Source: Komagataella phaffii GS115
Lineage: Eukaryota; Ascomycota; Pichiomycetes; Pichiales; Pichiaceae
Assembly: GCF_000027005.1 (NCBI RefSeq)
Contig: NC_012963.1
Location: 1,612,001 to 1,676,000, forward strand
Direction: 5' to 3'
DNA: 64,000 bases
Shown here: piece after piece, positions 29,339 to 38,257 of the stretch
How positions within the stretch are numbered: the stretch's first letter is position 1
How the letters are laid out: every line of letters starts with the position of its first letter
Notes under the pieces: model-generated
Told to the model about the DNA's origin: nothing
Databases searched by the model: none
The model's input: only the letters and a program-made list of their open reading frames with translations
Program-made: the position numbers and the translations under genes

Positions 29339-29451
29339 ACACTTTTCAGCGTGCTCTGCTCCTGTTTTTTTGACTTTTCTAAGTATGGTCTTAGTCAATC
29401 CACATCATTATTGATTGTCGACTATATACCATCTAGCATCCTCTACTCAGA

Positions 29452-31998
29452 ATGCTCTTTTCGTGTATGTATGCAATTTTCGCTGCCTACATAGTTATCT
29501 ATCATCCATCGATTTATCACTCCCACAGTACCCACCACCATTGGCCGGCCACAATGAGTTGGTATGGGGCCGTAATTGAGCATATATTGATTAAGAGTGA
29601 CATTGTACACAATAATAATAGAAAATACGAATCAAACGCCTATAGTTCAGAATACCAGGAGTTTGTGCACGAAAACACGTTCAATCTCTATTTGCAAGCC
29701 AAATACCTGGTAAGGTTTTTGACTACACCACAGAGGGCATATTTACCTCAAAGATCAAAGGAAGCCCAGATTACATCGGAGTATCGAATTCAGCAGCTTG
29801 ACCTTGGCATAAATGACGAAGCAGAATTTCACTACAGGTTTCTATCTTTCCTAAGCTTACTTTCTTATGTCAAGCCCGCCTCCAATTTTTTTCAACGAGA
29901 AGAACTTTGCATGGATGACACCGAAAGTCAAGACATGAAGGTCATGCGAGTAACAATCAATTTATGCATATTGGCTATTTTTGCTCGTACATTTAATAGT
30001 AACTTGTTGTCCGATACTCATGCTACGGTCTTGGGAGACATCGTTGCAAGGTTTCGTGACCTGTTCGCCATTGGTGATGAATCTTGTCCCATAAGTATAG
30101 CCTATGATCTTGTGATTGATTTACTGCTGTATAACAAGTTTCCAAAGGAGATGTCTACTCTTTCGCTTGAACAGATGAGATCCAGAATATCTAGTGCCGA
30201 GAGCATGTTGGACTTGAACCATCCCCCAGGCCTTTGGAAGGTTGCTGGCGTTGAAAAAAATGACATTAGTAACTCTGCTTTATCCAAACTTCGAAAAGTA
30301 CACGATATCAAGAACATGAATGGGATGCTTTTGAGTTTTGTTGAACGAAAATATTCAAAGCTATCCTCAATGGAAATGGGGCCACTGAATGTTGGGGACT
30401 CTCAAAGTATAATCTCAAGAGCAACAGCCCAATTAAACTTGCCTATAGGAAAACAAAAAAAGTCAGTTGCAACTAGTATAATTAGGGAGCTACTTGAGGA
30501 GCTGAAAACTGGTAAGAAACGCCTAAACGCAGGTAAACCTGCACAATCATTGACAGAGACGAACCGTCAACTGGAGATAGAAGCTCATGAAGGAAAGGCT
30601 AAACTTAATCAATTTGAATCCGGAAGGTCAACATACACCGGAAGTACTACAGAGAGTATTTCTGCGAATATTTATTCTCGTCCACAGGCTATACATTCAC
30701 CGGATGATGAACGAAATAATTATCTAATGAACCTGCTCCGGGAGAGGGATAACGAAATAATACGACTTGCCACAGAAAACAGAGAGAAAACTCAGCGAAT
30801 AGAACGGCTTGAAGGAGAGCACAAGCAAACAGTCGATCGAATGAACAGGACTATGCTTGCCGATACGCAGAAAATAACAGAGTTAGAGAGAAGCTTAAAT
30901 GAAAGTGTAAAATCAGCCTCATCCCGCCACACGTTTCACACTCTTGAGAAAAAGCTTAGAGAAGCAGAGGAGAAATTGAATCAGTTCAAAACTGGAAGAC
31001 CTTTACCATCGTCTTTGCCAACTGATCAAATAAATCAGCAATCAAACCAGAATGCCAAAACTATCCAGGAACTATCAAGCCATCTTCATCAATGCATGTA
31101 CACTGTTACACTGAGAGAGATGAGAATACAAGAACTAGCAGCCCACATAGCTAATTTGACAAAACAACTGGGAGTAAAGGATCAACTGATCACGAATGCC
31201 CAGCAACTTATAGAACGACAAAAAGTTCACCTTCTTCAACTAGGGAACAATTATTTTTCTGCTTCCCAAGAAAAAGAATCACTGAAGCAGAAATTGAATA
31301 GTCTTGCCAATATTGATAATGCGATAAACAATCCTAGTCCCAGGTTATCGGACGCAGAAACGAAACTAGTGCGACTGGAGAGTGAGCTTTCCAACTGTCA
31401 GAAGCTACTTGAGACACGGATCGTTGAACGTGATATTCAAAACAACACTATAATTGGTCTTCAAGATCTTTTGAGGACTAGAGAGCAAGACCTGCATTTG
31501 ATAGTCGAAGAGGAGAGGCAATTTAAAGATCTAGTATTGGAGAAGGACAGACTGCTCGATGTTCAAGATAAGAATGCTTTGAATCTAAGGCTACAACTAG
31601 GTTTTGCTTCCCACAAGGTAATTGATCTAAACCAATTACTTCCTGTGCAAAAAACACTTGGAGCCACTACTAGTCTGGAGTTAATCAACTTTCAAACAGA
31701 CATCAAAACTTTACACGTCGTAAACAATGTCATGGACAAAATCCGGGTTAAGGTCACTGGGGAGAAGCGACTCGTGACACTGACTCCTGACAGCACCAAC
31801 AAGGCTCTAGAATTTCCCACTGAGAATGATAGGCCACTGCAAGAACAACAAAATACAGAGCATGAAAACGAAAACGGTGCTCAAGATCCCATAGACTCAA
31901 ACCAAACGAATGATTCTCAGACATACTCCACACCTAGCCGTATCCATTATACGACTAACGAGGAGAGTTCCTCTAAGAAGGTTAAAATATCAAATTGA
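29452..31998 (+). CDS. Coiled-coil protein of unknown function
   Basis: I do not recognise this 848-residue protein. Residues about 35-290 look like a globular helical domain (YQEFVHENTFNLYLQAKYLVRFL, RVTINLCILAIFARTF, IAYDLVIDLLLYNKFP). From about 345 to 740 it is coiled coil with heptad-like Leu and charged residues. The tail is polar and ends with a basic SSSKKVKISN, possibly a nuclear signal. A nine-residue motif is duplicated (KLNQFESGR at about 384 and KLNQFKTGR at about 508). The first 34 residues are Tyr/His-rich and may be untranslated leader; the ATG at 29554 (MSWYGAVIEHIL) is a good alternative start. The architecture would suit a spindle-pole, kinetochore or tether component, but that is speculation. 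Confidence 0.85.
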   Translation: MLFSCMYAIFAAYIVIYHPSIYHSHSTHHHWPATMSWYGAVIEHILIKSDIVHNNNRKYESNAYSSEYQEFVHENTFNLYLQAKYLVRFLTTPQRAYLPQRSKEAQITSEYRIQQLDLGINDEAEFHYRFLSFLSLLSYVKPASNFFQREELCMDDTESQDMKVMRVTINLCILAIFARTFNSNLLSDTHATVLGDIVARFRDLFAIGDESCPISIAYDLVIDLLLYNKFPKEMSTLSLEQMRSRISSAESMLDLNHPPGLWKVAGVEKNDISNSALSKLRKVHDIKNMNGMLLSFVERKYSKLSSMEMGPLNVGDSQSIISRATAQLNLPIGKQKKSVATSIIRELLEELKTGKKRLNAGKPAQSLTETNRQLEIEAHEGKAKLNQFESGRSTYTGSTTESISANIYSRPQAIHSPDDERNNYLMNLLRERDNEIIRLATENREKTQRIERLEGEHKQTVDRMNRTMLADTQKITELERSLNESVKSASSRHTFHTLEKKLREAEEKLNQFKTGRPLPSSLPTDQINQQSNQNAKTIQELSSHLHQCMYTVTLREMRIQELAAHIANLTKQLGVKDQLITNAQQLIERQKVHLLQLGNNYFSASQEKESLKQKLNSLANIDNAINNPSPRLSDAETKLVRLESELSNCQKLLETRIVERDIQNNTIIGLQDLLRTREQDLHLIVEEERQFKDLVLEKDRLLDVQDKNALNLRLQLGFASHKVIDLNQLLPVQKTLGATTSLELINFQTDIKTLHVVNNVMDKIRVKVTGEKRLVTLTPDSTNKALEFPTENDRPLQEQQNTEHENENGAQDPIDSNQTNDSQTYSTPSRIHYTTNEESSSKKVKISN

Positions 31999-32340
31999 GC
32001 ATGATACGATAGCCCGCTGGCAGAATTAAGTGACACTAGATCGCAAATAATTCGGAATCACTTTATGTGGAATCATCATTCTTGATAAATTGTGATAAAG
32101 TATCGTTCGCGAGATGGTTTTTCCAGAAATTTCTTGTGGATCAATATCTTTAAACGATAGTAAACGATGTTGACAGCTCCAACAATGTCGGAACTGCTCA
32201 TCAAAGACGGACAATTTCCCTATTAGCAGAAAAATAGCCCATTTATCATCACCGCAGCGCTATTACTGAATGATTTTTTTGAATTTTTCCTTGTCTGTGA
32301 AGCCGCAAACCACATTTTCTGGCGCGGTTACCCGGTCATA

Positions 32341-32358
32341 GAAGCTGGTGGAATATTC
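32341..32358 (+). promoter_or_regulatory. Gap-type heat-shock element of HSP90
   Basis: GAA at 32341, GAA at 32351 and TTC at 32356-32358 form nGAA-(7)-GAAnnTTC, a gapped arrangement of three Hsf1 half-sites that includes the perfect inverted pair GGAATATTCC. It lies about 100 bases before the ATG and about 30 bases before the TATA element. Confidence 0.75.
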
Positions 32359-32387
32359 CATGCTACCTCGACGATGAGCTTGCGAAA

Positions 32388-32396
32388 TATATTTAA
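32388..32396 (+). promoter_or_regulatory. TATA element of HSP90
   Basis: TATATTTAA lies 62 bases before the ATG and 30 bases after the heat-shock element. This is the spacing expected of a strong stress-inducible yeast promoter. Confidence 0.6.
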
Positions 32397-32457
32397 GTGT
32401 AAGAACTCCGCGTCATTAAGACTCTGGTTAACTTTTTAATTTTGGAAAAATATCAAT

Positions 32458-34578
32458 ATGTCAAAGTCCGAATCGTACGAGTTCCAAGCTGAGATCTCTC
32501 AGTTGTTGTCCTTGTTCATTAACACTGTCTACTCCAACAAAGAGATCTTTTTAAGAGAGCTGATCTCTAATGCCTCTGATGCATTGGACAAGATCCGTTA
32601 CCAATCCTTGAGTGATCCTAAAGTGCTAGAAACTGAACCAGAGTTGTTCATTAGGATTACCCCAAAGCCTGAAGAGAAGGTTTTGGAGATCAGAGATTCC
32701 GGTATCGGTATGACTAAAGCTGATTTGGTCAACAACCTGGGTACTATCGCCAAGTCTGGTACGAAGGCTTTCATGGAAGCTTTGAGTGCAGGTGCTGATG
32801 TTTCTATGATTGGTCAATTCGGTGTTGGTTTCTACTCCCTGTTCTTGGTTGCTGACCACGTTCAAGTCATTTCCAAGAACAACGATGACGAACAATATAT
32901 TTGGGAGTCAAACGCGGGTGGCAAATTCACCGTTTCTTTAGATGAGACCAACGAAAAGTTAGGTAGAGGTACCGTGCTGAGATTATTCTTGAAAGATGAT
33001 CAGCTGGAATACTTGGAGGAGAAGAGAATAAAGGAGGTCGTTAAGCGTCACTCTGAGTTTGTTTCTTATCCAATCCAGTTAGTCGTCACCAAGGAGGTTG
33101 AAAAAGATGTTCCAGTCGAAGAGGAGGAAGAAAAGAAGGAAGAGACTGAGGAAGATGACAAGAAGCCTAAACTAGAGGAAGTTGACGACGAAGAAGACAA
33201 GAAAGAAGAGGAAAAGAAGATTAAGAAAGTCAAGGAAAGTGTCACTGAGACTGAGGAGCTGAACAAGACTAAGCCTTTGTGGACCAGATCTCCATCTGAA
33301 GTCACTCAGGATGAGTACAATGCTTTCTACAAGTCCATTTCTAACGATTGGGAAGACCCATTGGCTGTTAAGCACTTCTCTGTCGAAGGTCAATTAGAGT
33401 TCAAGGCCATTCTGTTCATTCCCAAGAGAGCTCCATTCGATCTATTCGAGTCTAAGAAAAAGAAGAACAATATCAAGTTGTACGTTAGACGTGTTTTCAT
33501 CACCGATGAAGCTGAGGAACTAATTCCAGAATGGTTGAGTTTCGTTAAGGGTGTTGTGGACTCCGAAGACTTGCCATTGAACTTGTCCAGAGAAATGTTG
33601 CAACAGAACAGAATCTTGAAGGTTATCAGAAAGAACATTGTCAAGAAGTTGATTGAGACTTTCAACGAGATTGCTGAAGACAAGGAACAATTCGAGAAGT
33701 TTTACAGTGCTTTCTCCAAGAACTTGAAGTTGGGTGTCCATGAAGACAGCCAAAACAGATCCGCATTGGCCAAGTTGCTGAGATTTAACTCCACCAAGTC
33801 TACTGAGGAGCTAACCTCATTCTCTGACTACGTCACCAGAATGCCAGAGCACCAGAAGAACATCTACTTCATTACCGGTGAGTCTGTCAAGGCTCTTGAG
33901 AAATCTCCATTCTTGGATGCTTTGAAGGAGAAGAACTTTGAGGTCCTATTGCTGACCGATCCTATTGATGAGTACGCTATGACTCAATTGAAAGAGATTG
34001 AGGACAAGAAATTGGTTGACATCACTAAAGACTTTGAGCTGGAAGAGTCTGAGGAGGAGAAGAAGGCTAGAGAGGAAGAGGTTAAAGATTTCGAGCCTTT
34101 GACTAAAGCCCTGAAAGAGATTTTGGGTGACAAGGTTGAGAAGGTTGTAGTTTCCTACAAGCTGGTTGACTCTCCTGCTGCTATTAGAACTTCCCAATTC
34201 GGCTGGTCTGCTAACATGGAAAGAATTATGAAGGCTCAAGCTCTGAGAGACACCAACACCATGTCCTCGTACATGGCTTCAAAGAAGATCTTCGAGATCT
34301 CTCCAAAGTCGCCAATCATTAAGGCTTTGAGAAAGAAGGTTGAGGCTACCGGTACAGATGACAGAGTTGTCAAGAACTTGACCACTTTGTTGTTCGACAC
34401 AGCTTTGTTGACTTCCGGTTTCACTTTGGATGAGCCAACTTCTTTCGCTGCCAGAATCAACGGTTTGATCTCCATTGGTTTGAACATCGATGAGGAGGAA
34501 GAGAAAGAGCCAGAACAGGCTACTGAAGCTCCAAGTGAAGAAGCTGTTGCTGAGTCTGCCATGGAGGAGGTTGACTAG
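32458..34578 (+). CDS. HSP82: Cytosolic HSP90 chaperone
   Basis: This is the ATP-dependent chaperone that matures kinases, steroid receptors and other clients in the cytosol. The N-terminal ATPase domain starts [39 protein letters not shown] and contains RDSGIGMTK and [10 protein letters not shown] highly charged linker follows (about residues 220-265), then the middle domain with the catalytic-arginine region [18 protein letters not shown]. The C-terminus ends in MEEVD, the TPR co-chaperone docking site. The length of 706 is standard. Codon use is strongly biased (AAG, GGT, GCT, TTG) compared with neighbouring genes, as expected for high expression. Whether it matches HSP82 or HSC82 cannot be decided; many yeasts have a single copy. 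Confidence 0.97.
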   Translation: MSKSESYEFQAEISQLLSLFINTVYSNKEIFLRELISNASDALDKIRYQSLSDPKVLETEPELFIRITPKPEEKVLEIRDSGIGMTKADLVNNLGTIAKSGTKAFMEALSAGADVSMIGQFGVGFYSLFLVADHVQVISKNNDDEQYIWESNAGGKFTVSLDETNEKLGRGTVLRLFLKDDQLEYLEEKRIKEVVKRHSEFVSYPIQLVVTKEVEKDVPVEEEEEKKEETEEDDKKPKLEEVDDEEDKKEEEKKIKKVKESVTETEELNKTKPLWTRSPSEVTQDEYNAFYKSISNDWEDPLAVKHFSVEGQLEFKAILFIPKRAPFDLFESKKKKNNIKLYVRRVFITDEAEELIPEWLSFVKGVVDSEDLPLNLSREMLQQNRILKVIRKNIVKKLIETFNEIAEDKEQFEKFYSAFSKNLKLGVHEDSQNRSALAKLLRFNSTKSTEELTSFSDYVTRMPEHQKNIYFITGESVKALEKSPFLDALKEKNFEVLLLTDPIDEYAMTQLKEIEDKKLVDITKDFELEESEEEKKAREEEVKDFEPLTKALKEILGDKVEKVVVSYKLVDSPAAIRTSQFGWSANMERIMKAQALRDTNTMSSYMASKKIFEISPKSPIIKALRKKVEATGTDDRVVKNLTTLLFDTALLTSGFTLDEPTSFAARINGLISIGLNIDEEEEKEPEQATEAPSEEAVAESAMEEVD

Positions 34579-34636
34579 TTGAATTTAGGTATATATAGTG
34601 ACTGTGATATTTAGCTAATGAAATCTAATTGGATAT

Positions 34637-35419
34637 TTAGAATGCCTCATCTCGTAGCCTATCAATTACTATTAGGCCATCTCTTATGGGCCCTTCTTTG
34701 AAATTGCATTCAAGGGGGGATGGGACTATTTTGAATTTGAAGTTTGGACTCTGTGAGCTGTTTGGCCAATTGAAGTCATCCACTTGTACACAGGGATTCA
34801 CCAGTAGTTTAGAACAATTCTCTATCGTTATTCTCTTGTCGTCTTTGGCAATACAAGCGTCGATGACTGAGTTGGTGACTTTATGAAGTCTAAGTTGATA
34901 TGAGTTTGAAATTATGAAACAGTTTTTTACACTGGACATGTAGATAGGGCCCTTGATGTTTAGGAAGAGGATACAGTTTGAGATGTTGGAGATGTGTGTG
35001 GAGGGAGCGACCACTTTTAAAACCACATGATCCAGACGTTGCTCAGTTATCGAAGTTTCGGAAACAATTTTGATACATTGATACGTCCGTATGGGGCTGA
35101 CATGGGACTGGATCGTGTTTGTAGAATCTTTAAGGGTCGATCTGGATCGTGGAGCCTGTTTTTGGCACAAACGATGCAAAAGCTGACGATTACTAAACCT
35201 GAATTTGCCCTGTTTTGATAGGAGCTTTTTCTTCTGCAAAAGTTCATTGATCAGCAAATCAGAAGCTTCTTTGTACAACTTTTGGTCGTATTGAAGGTAA
35301 GAGCCCTGATGTTGAAAGAGATCATTGATCTGTAACCTGAGAGGATACAATTCAGTGATCGTGGTGACCGAATCTATTTTGTGTTGAATCTCCTTGGTCT
35401 TGGACAAAAAATCTGTCAT
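34637..35419 (-). CDS. CIN2: Tubulin-binding cofactor C
   Basis: Cin2 is the GTPase-activating tubulin-folding cofactor C that acts with Cin1 and Cin4 in beta-tubulin folding. The N-terminal third is helical and polar. The C-CAP/TBCC beta-helix domain spans about residues 110-225 (HVVLKVVAPSTHISNISNCILFLNIKGPIYMSSVKNCFIIS). Its key catalytic arginine sits in SYQLRLHK, matching the family 'QxRxH' motif. The length of 260 is close to S. cerevisiae Cin2. An RP2-type protein would have a different C-terminal domain, so the call is fairly firm. It converges on HSP90 and is divergent from the transporter gene. Confidence 0.88.
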   Translation of the reverse strand: MTDFLSKTKEIQHKIDSVTTITELYPLRLQINDLFQHQGSYLQYDQKLYKEASDLLINELLQKKKLLSKQGKFRFSNRQLLHRLCQKQAPRSRSTLKDSTNTIQSHVSPIRTYQCIKIVSETSITEQRLDHVVLKVVAPSTHISNISNCILFLNIKGPIYMSSVKNCFIISNSYQLRLHKVTNSVIDACIAKDDKRITIENCSKLLVNPCVQVDDFNWPNSSQSPNFKFKIVPSPLECNFKEGPIRDGLIVIDRLRDEAF

Positions 35420-36133
35420 TAAGGCTCAGTAGATCAGTATTTAAGACTTTGTAGGCAAATACGATTTCTAGATGATAAAATCCCAGGGTAGCTTAGCTTC
35501 TTTGACGTGGTGAAGATCTGTTCCCAGTTTAAATTAAATGAGAAAAAGAACGCGATGTTTGATCCCCCAAACCATTGCTTACATAAGTAATCTGAAAAGT
35601 TTATTCCGCCGTTTTCCCCACAAAAGCTCGTTCCATTTGGAGTGTGCTAATGCGACGGGAACGGAGATAAGCTGAGCAGTAGTATAAGCATTGTAACTTG
35701 ATTGCTGATATTGGACTGATTCCGTATCCTCAATTTTGGTCGCGTACTATAGCGGATTTGTCATCCATGGATTTATGACTCTTTCCTCAAGCCCTAGACC
35801 CATACAATACAGAGCCCGGCCTTCATCGTTCGAGATATGAGTCTTTTTCCCCCTTTTCTTACTACTACTTAAGTATTCCAGTGTGCACTATCAATACGTG
35901 GTATCGTTCTCCGATAGCGAGATTCTGCATTCACAATTTGCGCTCAATAGTCTTTCTTTCACCTGAACCTAACTATTACTTGAGCTGCTATTGAAGGTCC
36001 TGGCCCCTGCATTTTTTTCTTAGTCTCATCTCTAAGCAAACACCAACCAATCGCTGAGTAACCGTTCCGCCTCTCCTTTTGCCCGGCGTACACTTTTTCG
36101 AACCACGAACTGCCGTTTCAAGACGCTCTCACG
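35420..36133. other. Long divergent intergenic region CIN2 / transporter
   Basis: These 714 bases hold no convincing ORF or RNA gene. The half nearest the transporter is C/T-rich (runs such as CTTTTTCCCCCTTTTC around 35850), as in the long leaders of regulated yeast permease genes. I see no clear TATA box or recognised palindrome. Confidence 0.6.
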
Positions 36134-37588
36134 ATGAGCTTGGCAACGGCTAAAAAATTCTTAGGTCTCAAAAATGGAAAACAAATGTCTGACTCAACAC
36201 CTATGAAATCAAAAGAGTTAGAGGTCGTGAACGTCGAATCAGTATCAAAAGACAACCCTCATCAAGTTCCAGACGGTGGTTACGGCTGGTTTGTGGTGAT
36301 TGGCTGTTTTCTTTTCAACCTATCTACCTGGGGTGCCAACAGTGGGTATGCTATTTATCTGGCTCACTATTTGGCCGACGATACCTTTCATGGAGCAAGC
36401 AAAATTGATTACGCTATAATAGGAGGACTATCATTTGCTTCAGGGACCGTTTTGGCACCTCTGATTAACTACTTGGTCGGAGTTACTAACTTGACATTCG
36501 TTTTGGTTTTGGGATGGATCATACAATTTATAGCAGTCATGCTGGCCAGTTGGGCTACAAAACTCTGGCAATTGTTTCTCACGCAAGGAGTTCTTTTTGG
36601 AATTGGAATGGCTTTAGTTGCTCTTTCCAATGTGAACGTTCTCCCGCAATGGTTCAAGAGAAAGCGAAACCTGGCAGGAGGAATCGCAGCCGCAGGATCT
36701 GGTGGTGGGGTTATCTTCAACGTTGGAATGCAAGATGTCATGAATAAGCATGGTTACCAATGGGCATTGAGAGCTCAAGCAATTATCTGCGCATCATTGT
36801 CATTCGTTGGAATTTGTCTGGTAAGATCCAGAAACAAGCATATTAAACCTGTGTACCGAGTTTCGGACAAACAGGTGTGGAGTTGTTTTGGAACCTACAT
36901 GCTAATATTATGGACCATGACTACTATGCTGGGATATGTCACGCTGATGTACAACTTGGCAGATTTCACGAGATCTCTGGGGTATTCGGCTTCCCAAGGG
37001 TCGGTGGTTTCTGCAATGGTCGCTGTTGGTGCATGTGCTTTCAGACCACTGACTGGACTAGTTGGGGATAGATTGGGTCCAGTATCAGCTACGATCTTGA
37101 TACATACCTTTGTATTCACACTTGTTTTTGCAATGTGGATCCCCACCAGGAATTATGCAACTGCTGTGGCGTTTGCACTGATGGTTGGTGCAACTATGGG
37201 TACGGTCTGGGTTGTGATGGCAGGCATTGCAACTCGCGTCTTTGGTTTGAAGAAAGTCGGAGTTGGGCTGGCCGCTTTATGGATCGCAATCGGTGTTTCT
37301 GGGTTCTGTTCTCCTATTATCGGGATCTCCCTAAAAAGCGATCCTCCCAATGGTGCAGAAACCGACCCTACCCAGTACGTAAACCCAGCTATATTTGTTG
37401 GTTTTATGTACTTCGCATCGGTGTTGTCTTTGATCATTTTACGGGCATGGCTGATTACTCGTGATGAAATCTCAGTAGAAGTTCACGGAGGTCATTTTGA
37501 AGATAGTGCGGACGATCTGTTACTCAGAGTTCCTCCTTTGCAATGTATCCGCAATATTTGTAGATTTCGTCTTCCAAGAAAGGTCTGA
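36134..37588 (+). CDS. Monocarboxylate-transporter-like MFS permease (Mch family)
   Basis: This is a 484-residue major-facilitator permease of the MCT family. The MCT signature PDGGYGWFVVIGCFLFNLSTWG opens the first of twelve predicted membrane segments, and the cytosolic N-terminus of about 50 residues is polar. Other conserved points are LGWIIQFIAVMLASWATKLWQLFLTQGVLFGIGMALV and PQWFKRKRNLAGGIAAAGSGGGVIFN (the G-rich loop of the family) and GLVGDRLGPVSA. Yeast members (Mch1-Mch5) do not move monocarboxylates efficiently; Mch5 imports riboflavin. The sequence is closest in style to Mch4/Mch5, but the substrate cannot be assigned from sequence alone. Confidence 0.85.
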   Translation: MSLATAKKFLGLKNGKQMSDSTPMKSKELEVVNVESVSKDNPHQVPDGGYGWFVVIGCFLFNLSTWGANSGYAIYLAHYLADDTFHGASKIDYAIIGGLSFASGTVLAPLINYLVGVTNLTFVLVLGWIIQFIAVMLASWATKLWQLFLTQGVLFGIGMALVALSNVNVLPQWFKRKRNLAGGIAAAGSGGGVIFNVGMQDVMNKHGYQWALRAQAIICASLSFVGICLVRSRNKHIKPVYRVSDKQVWSCFGTYMLILWTMTTMLGYVTLMYNLADFTRSLGYSASQGSVVSAMVAVGACAFRPLTGLVGDRLGPVSATILIHTFVFTLVFAMWIPTRNYATAVAFALMVGATMGTVWVVMAGIATRVFGLKKVGVGLAALWIAIGVSGFCSPIIGISLKSDPPNGAETDPTQYVNPAIFVGFMYFASVLSLIILRAWLITRDEISVEVHGGHFEDSADDLLLRVPPLQCIRNICRFRLPRKV

Positions 37589-38257
37589 ACTTTACGCAAG
37601 GCCTTAGAAAAACTACATTTTGAAACCGAGATTCACCCATTTCCAGTTACTTTCTCACTTGTTGTGCCCAAGTTTTGGAATATGCATCACCTGTTTATAA
37701 ACACATTGGGTATGGACTTGAAGAAAGTTGGAGTATACTAAAAATTTTTCCTCTGGTTTATGATCTGGTTAGCCAAAACACAGGCTAACATTGAATGAGG
37801 AAATCGTAAAATAATGGCAGTAATTACTGGGCTACATTTACTGTGCCAATGGTTATTGTCCTTTGCATGATAGTGTTTGTGACTATCTCTATAGAATGAC
37901 TCAAGATCCTATGAGAGATTTTTAATTAAAAAAGTTGACAAGAATCCAGAAGGGTTTTTTGCAGCTCACATTTCTGAACACAACAGAAAGTTTTTCAAAT
38001 AGATGACAGTTCATGGCAGAAAAGTTTCAAGTTGTGATGACTTCCCAATCTAATTTATTTTATGATTACATAACCAACCTTAATTGAAACCTACAATCGA
38101 AAAACCCAAAACGGTTATATGCCATCATATTACCGCATTCGAACACTCTAGGCCTTTTTCTCCACATTATTCGGCTCTATATTTCTCCATCATCTGCCTC
38201 TTTCAAGTTCCCGCCGGCATTCATCACACTTTCAGATTCTTTTGTACGCAGTACTTT
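37589..38257. other. Intergenic region before PEX6
   Basis: This 669-base AT-rich region separates the transporter gene from PEX6. From 38084 a frame is open and in phase with PEX6, but it lacks an ATG and reads like leader sequence. No RNA gene or strong promoter motif stands out. Confidence 0.6.

Larger units (their letters stand above)
31999..32457. other. HSP90 upstream region
   Basis: This 459-base region separates the coiled-coil gene from HSP90. It holds the HSP90 heat-shock element and TATA element described separately. A 62-codon minus-strand frame at 32026-32214 has no ATG start and no recognisable content, so I do not call it a gene. Confidence 0.8.

Noticed and set aside
32026..32214. 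62-codon minus-strand ORF between the coiled-coil gene and HSP90
   Set aside because: It starts at TTG, has no recognisable family and occupies the promoter region of HSP90.
37900..38080. GTGATGA and CTGA boxes suggesting a C/D snoRNA before PEX6
   Set aside because: The boxes are in the wrong order and spacing, and there is no terminal stem.
38084..38257. In-frame 58-codon extension before PEX6
   Set aside because: It begins at TTG, has no ATG and is Phe/His-rich leader-like sequence; MPGITETSQ is the recognised Pex6 start.
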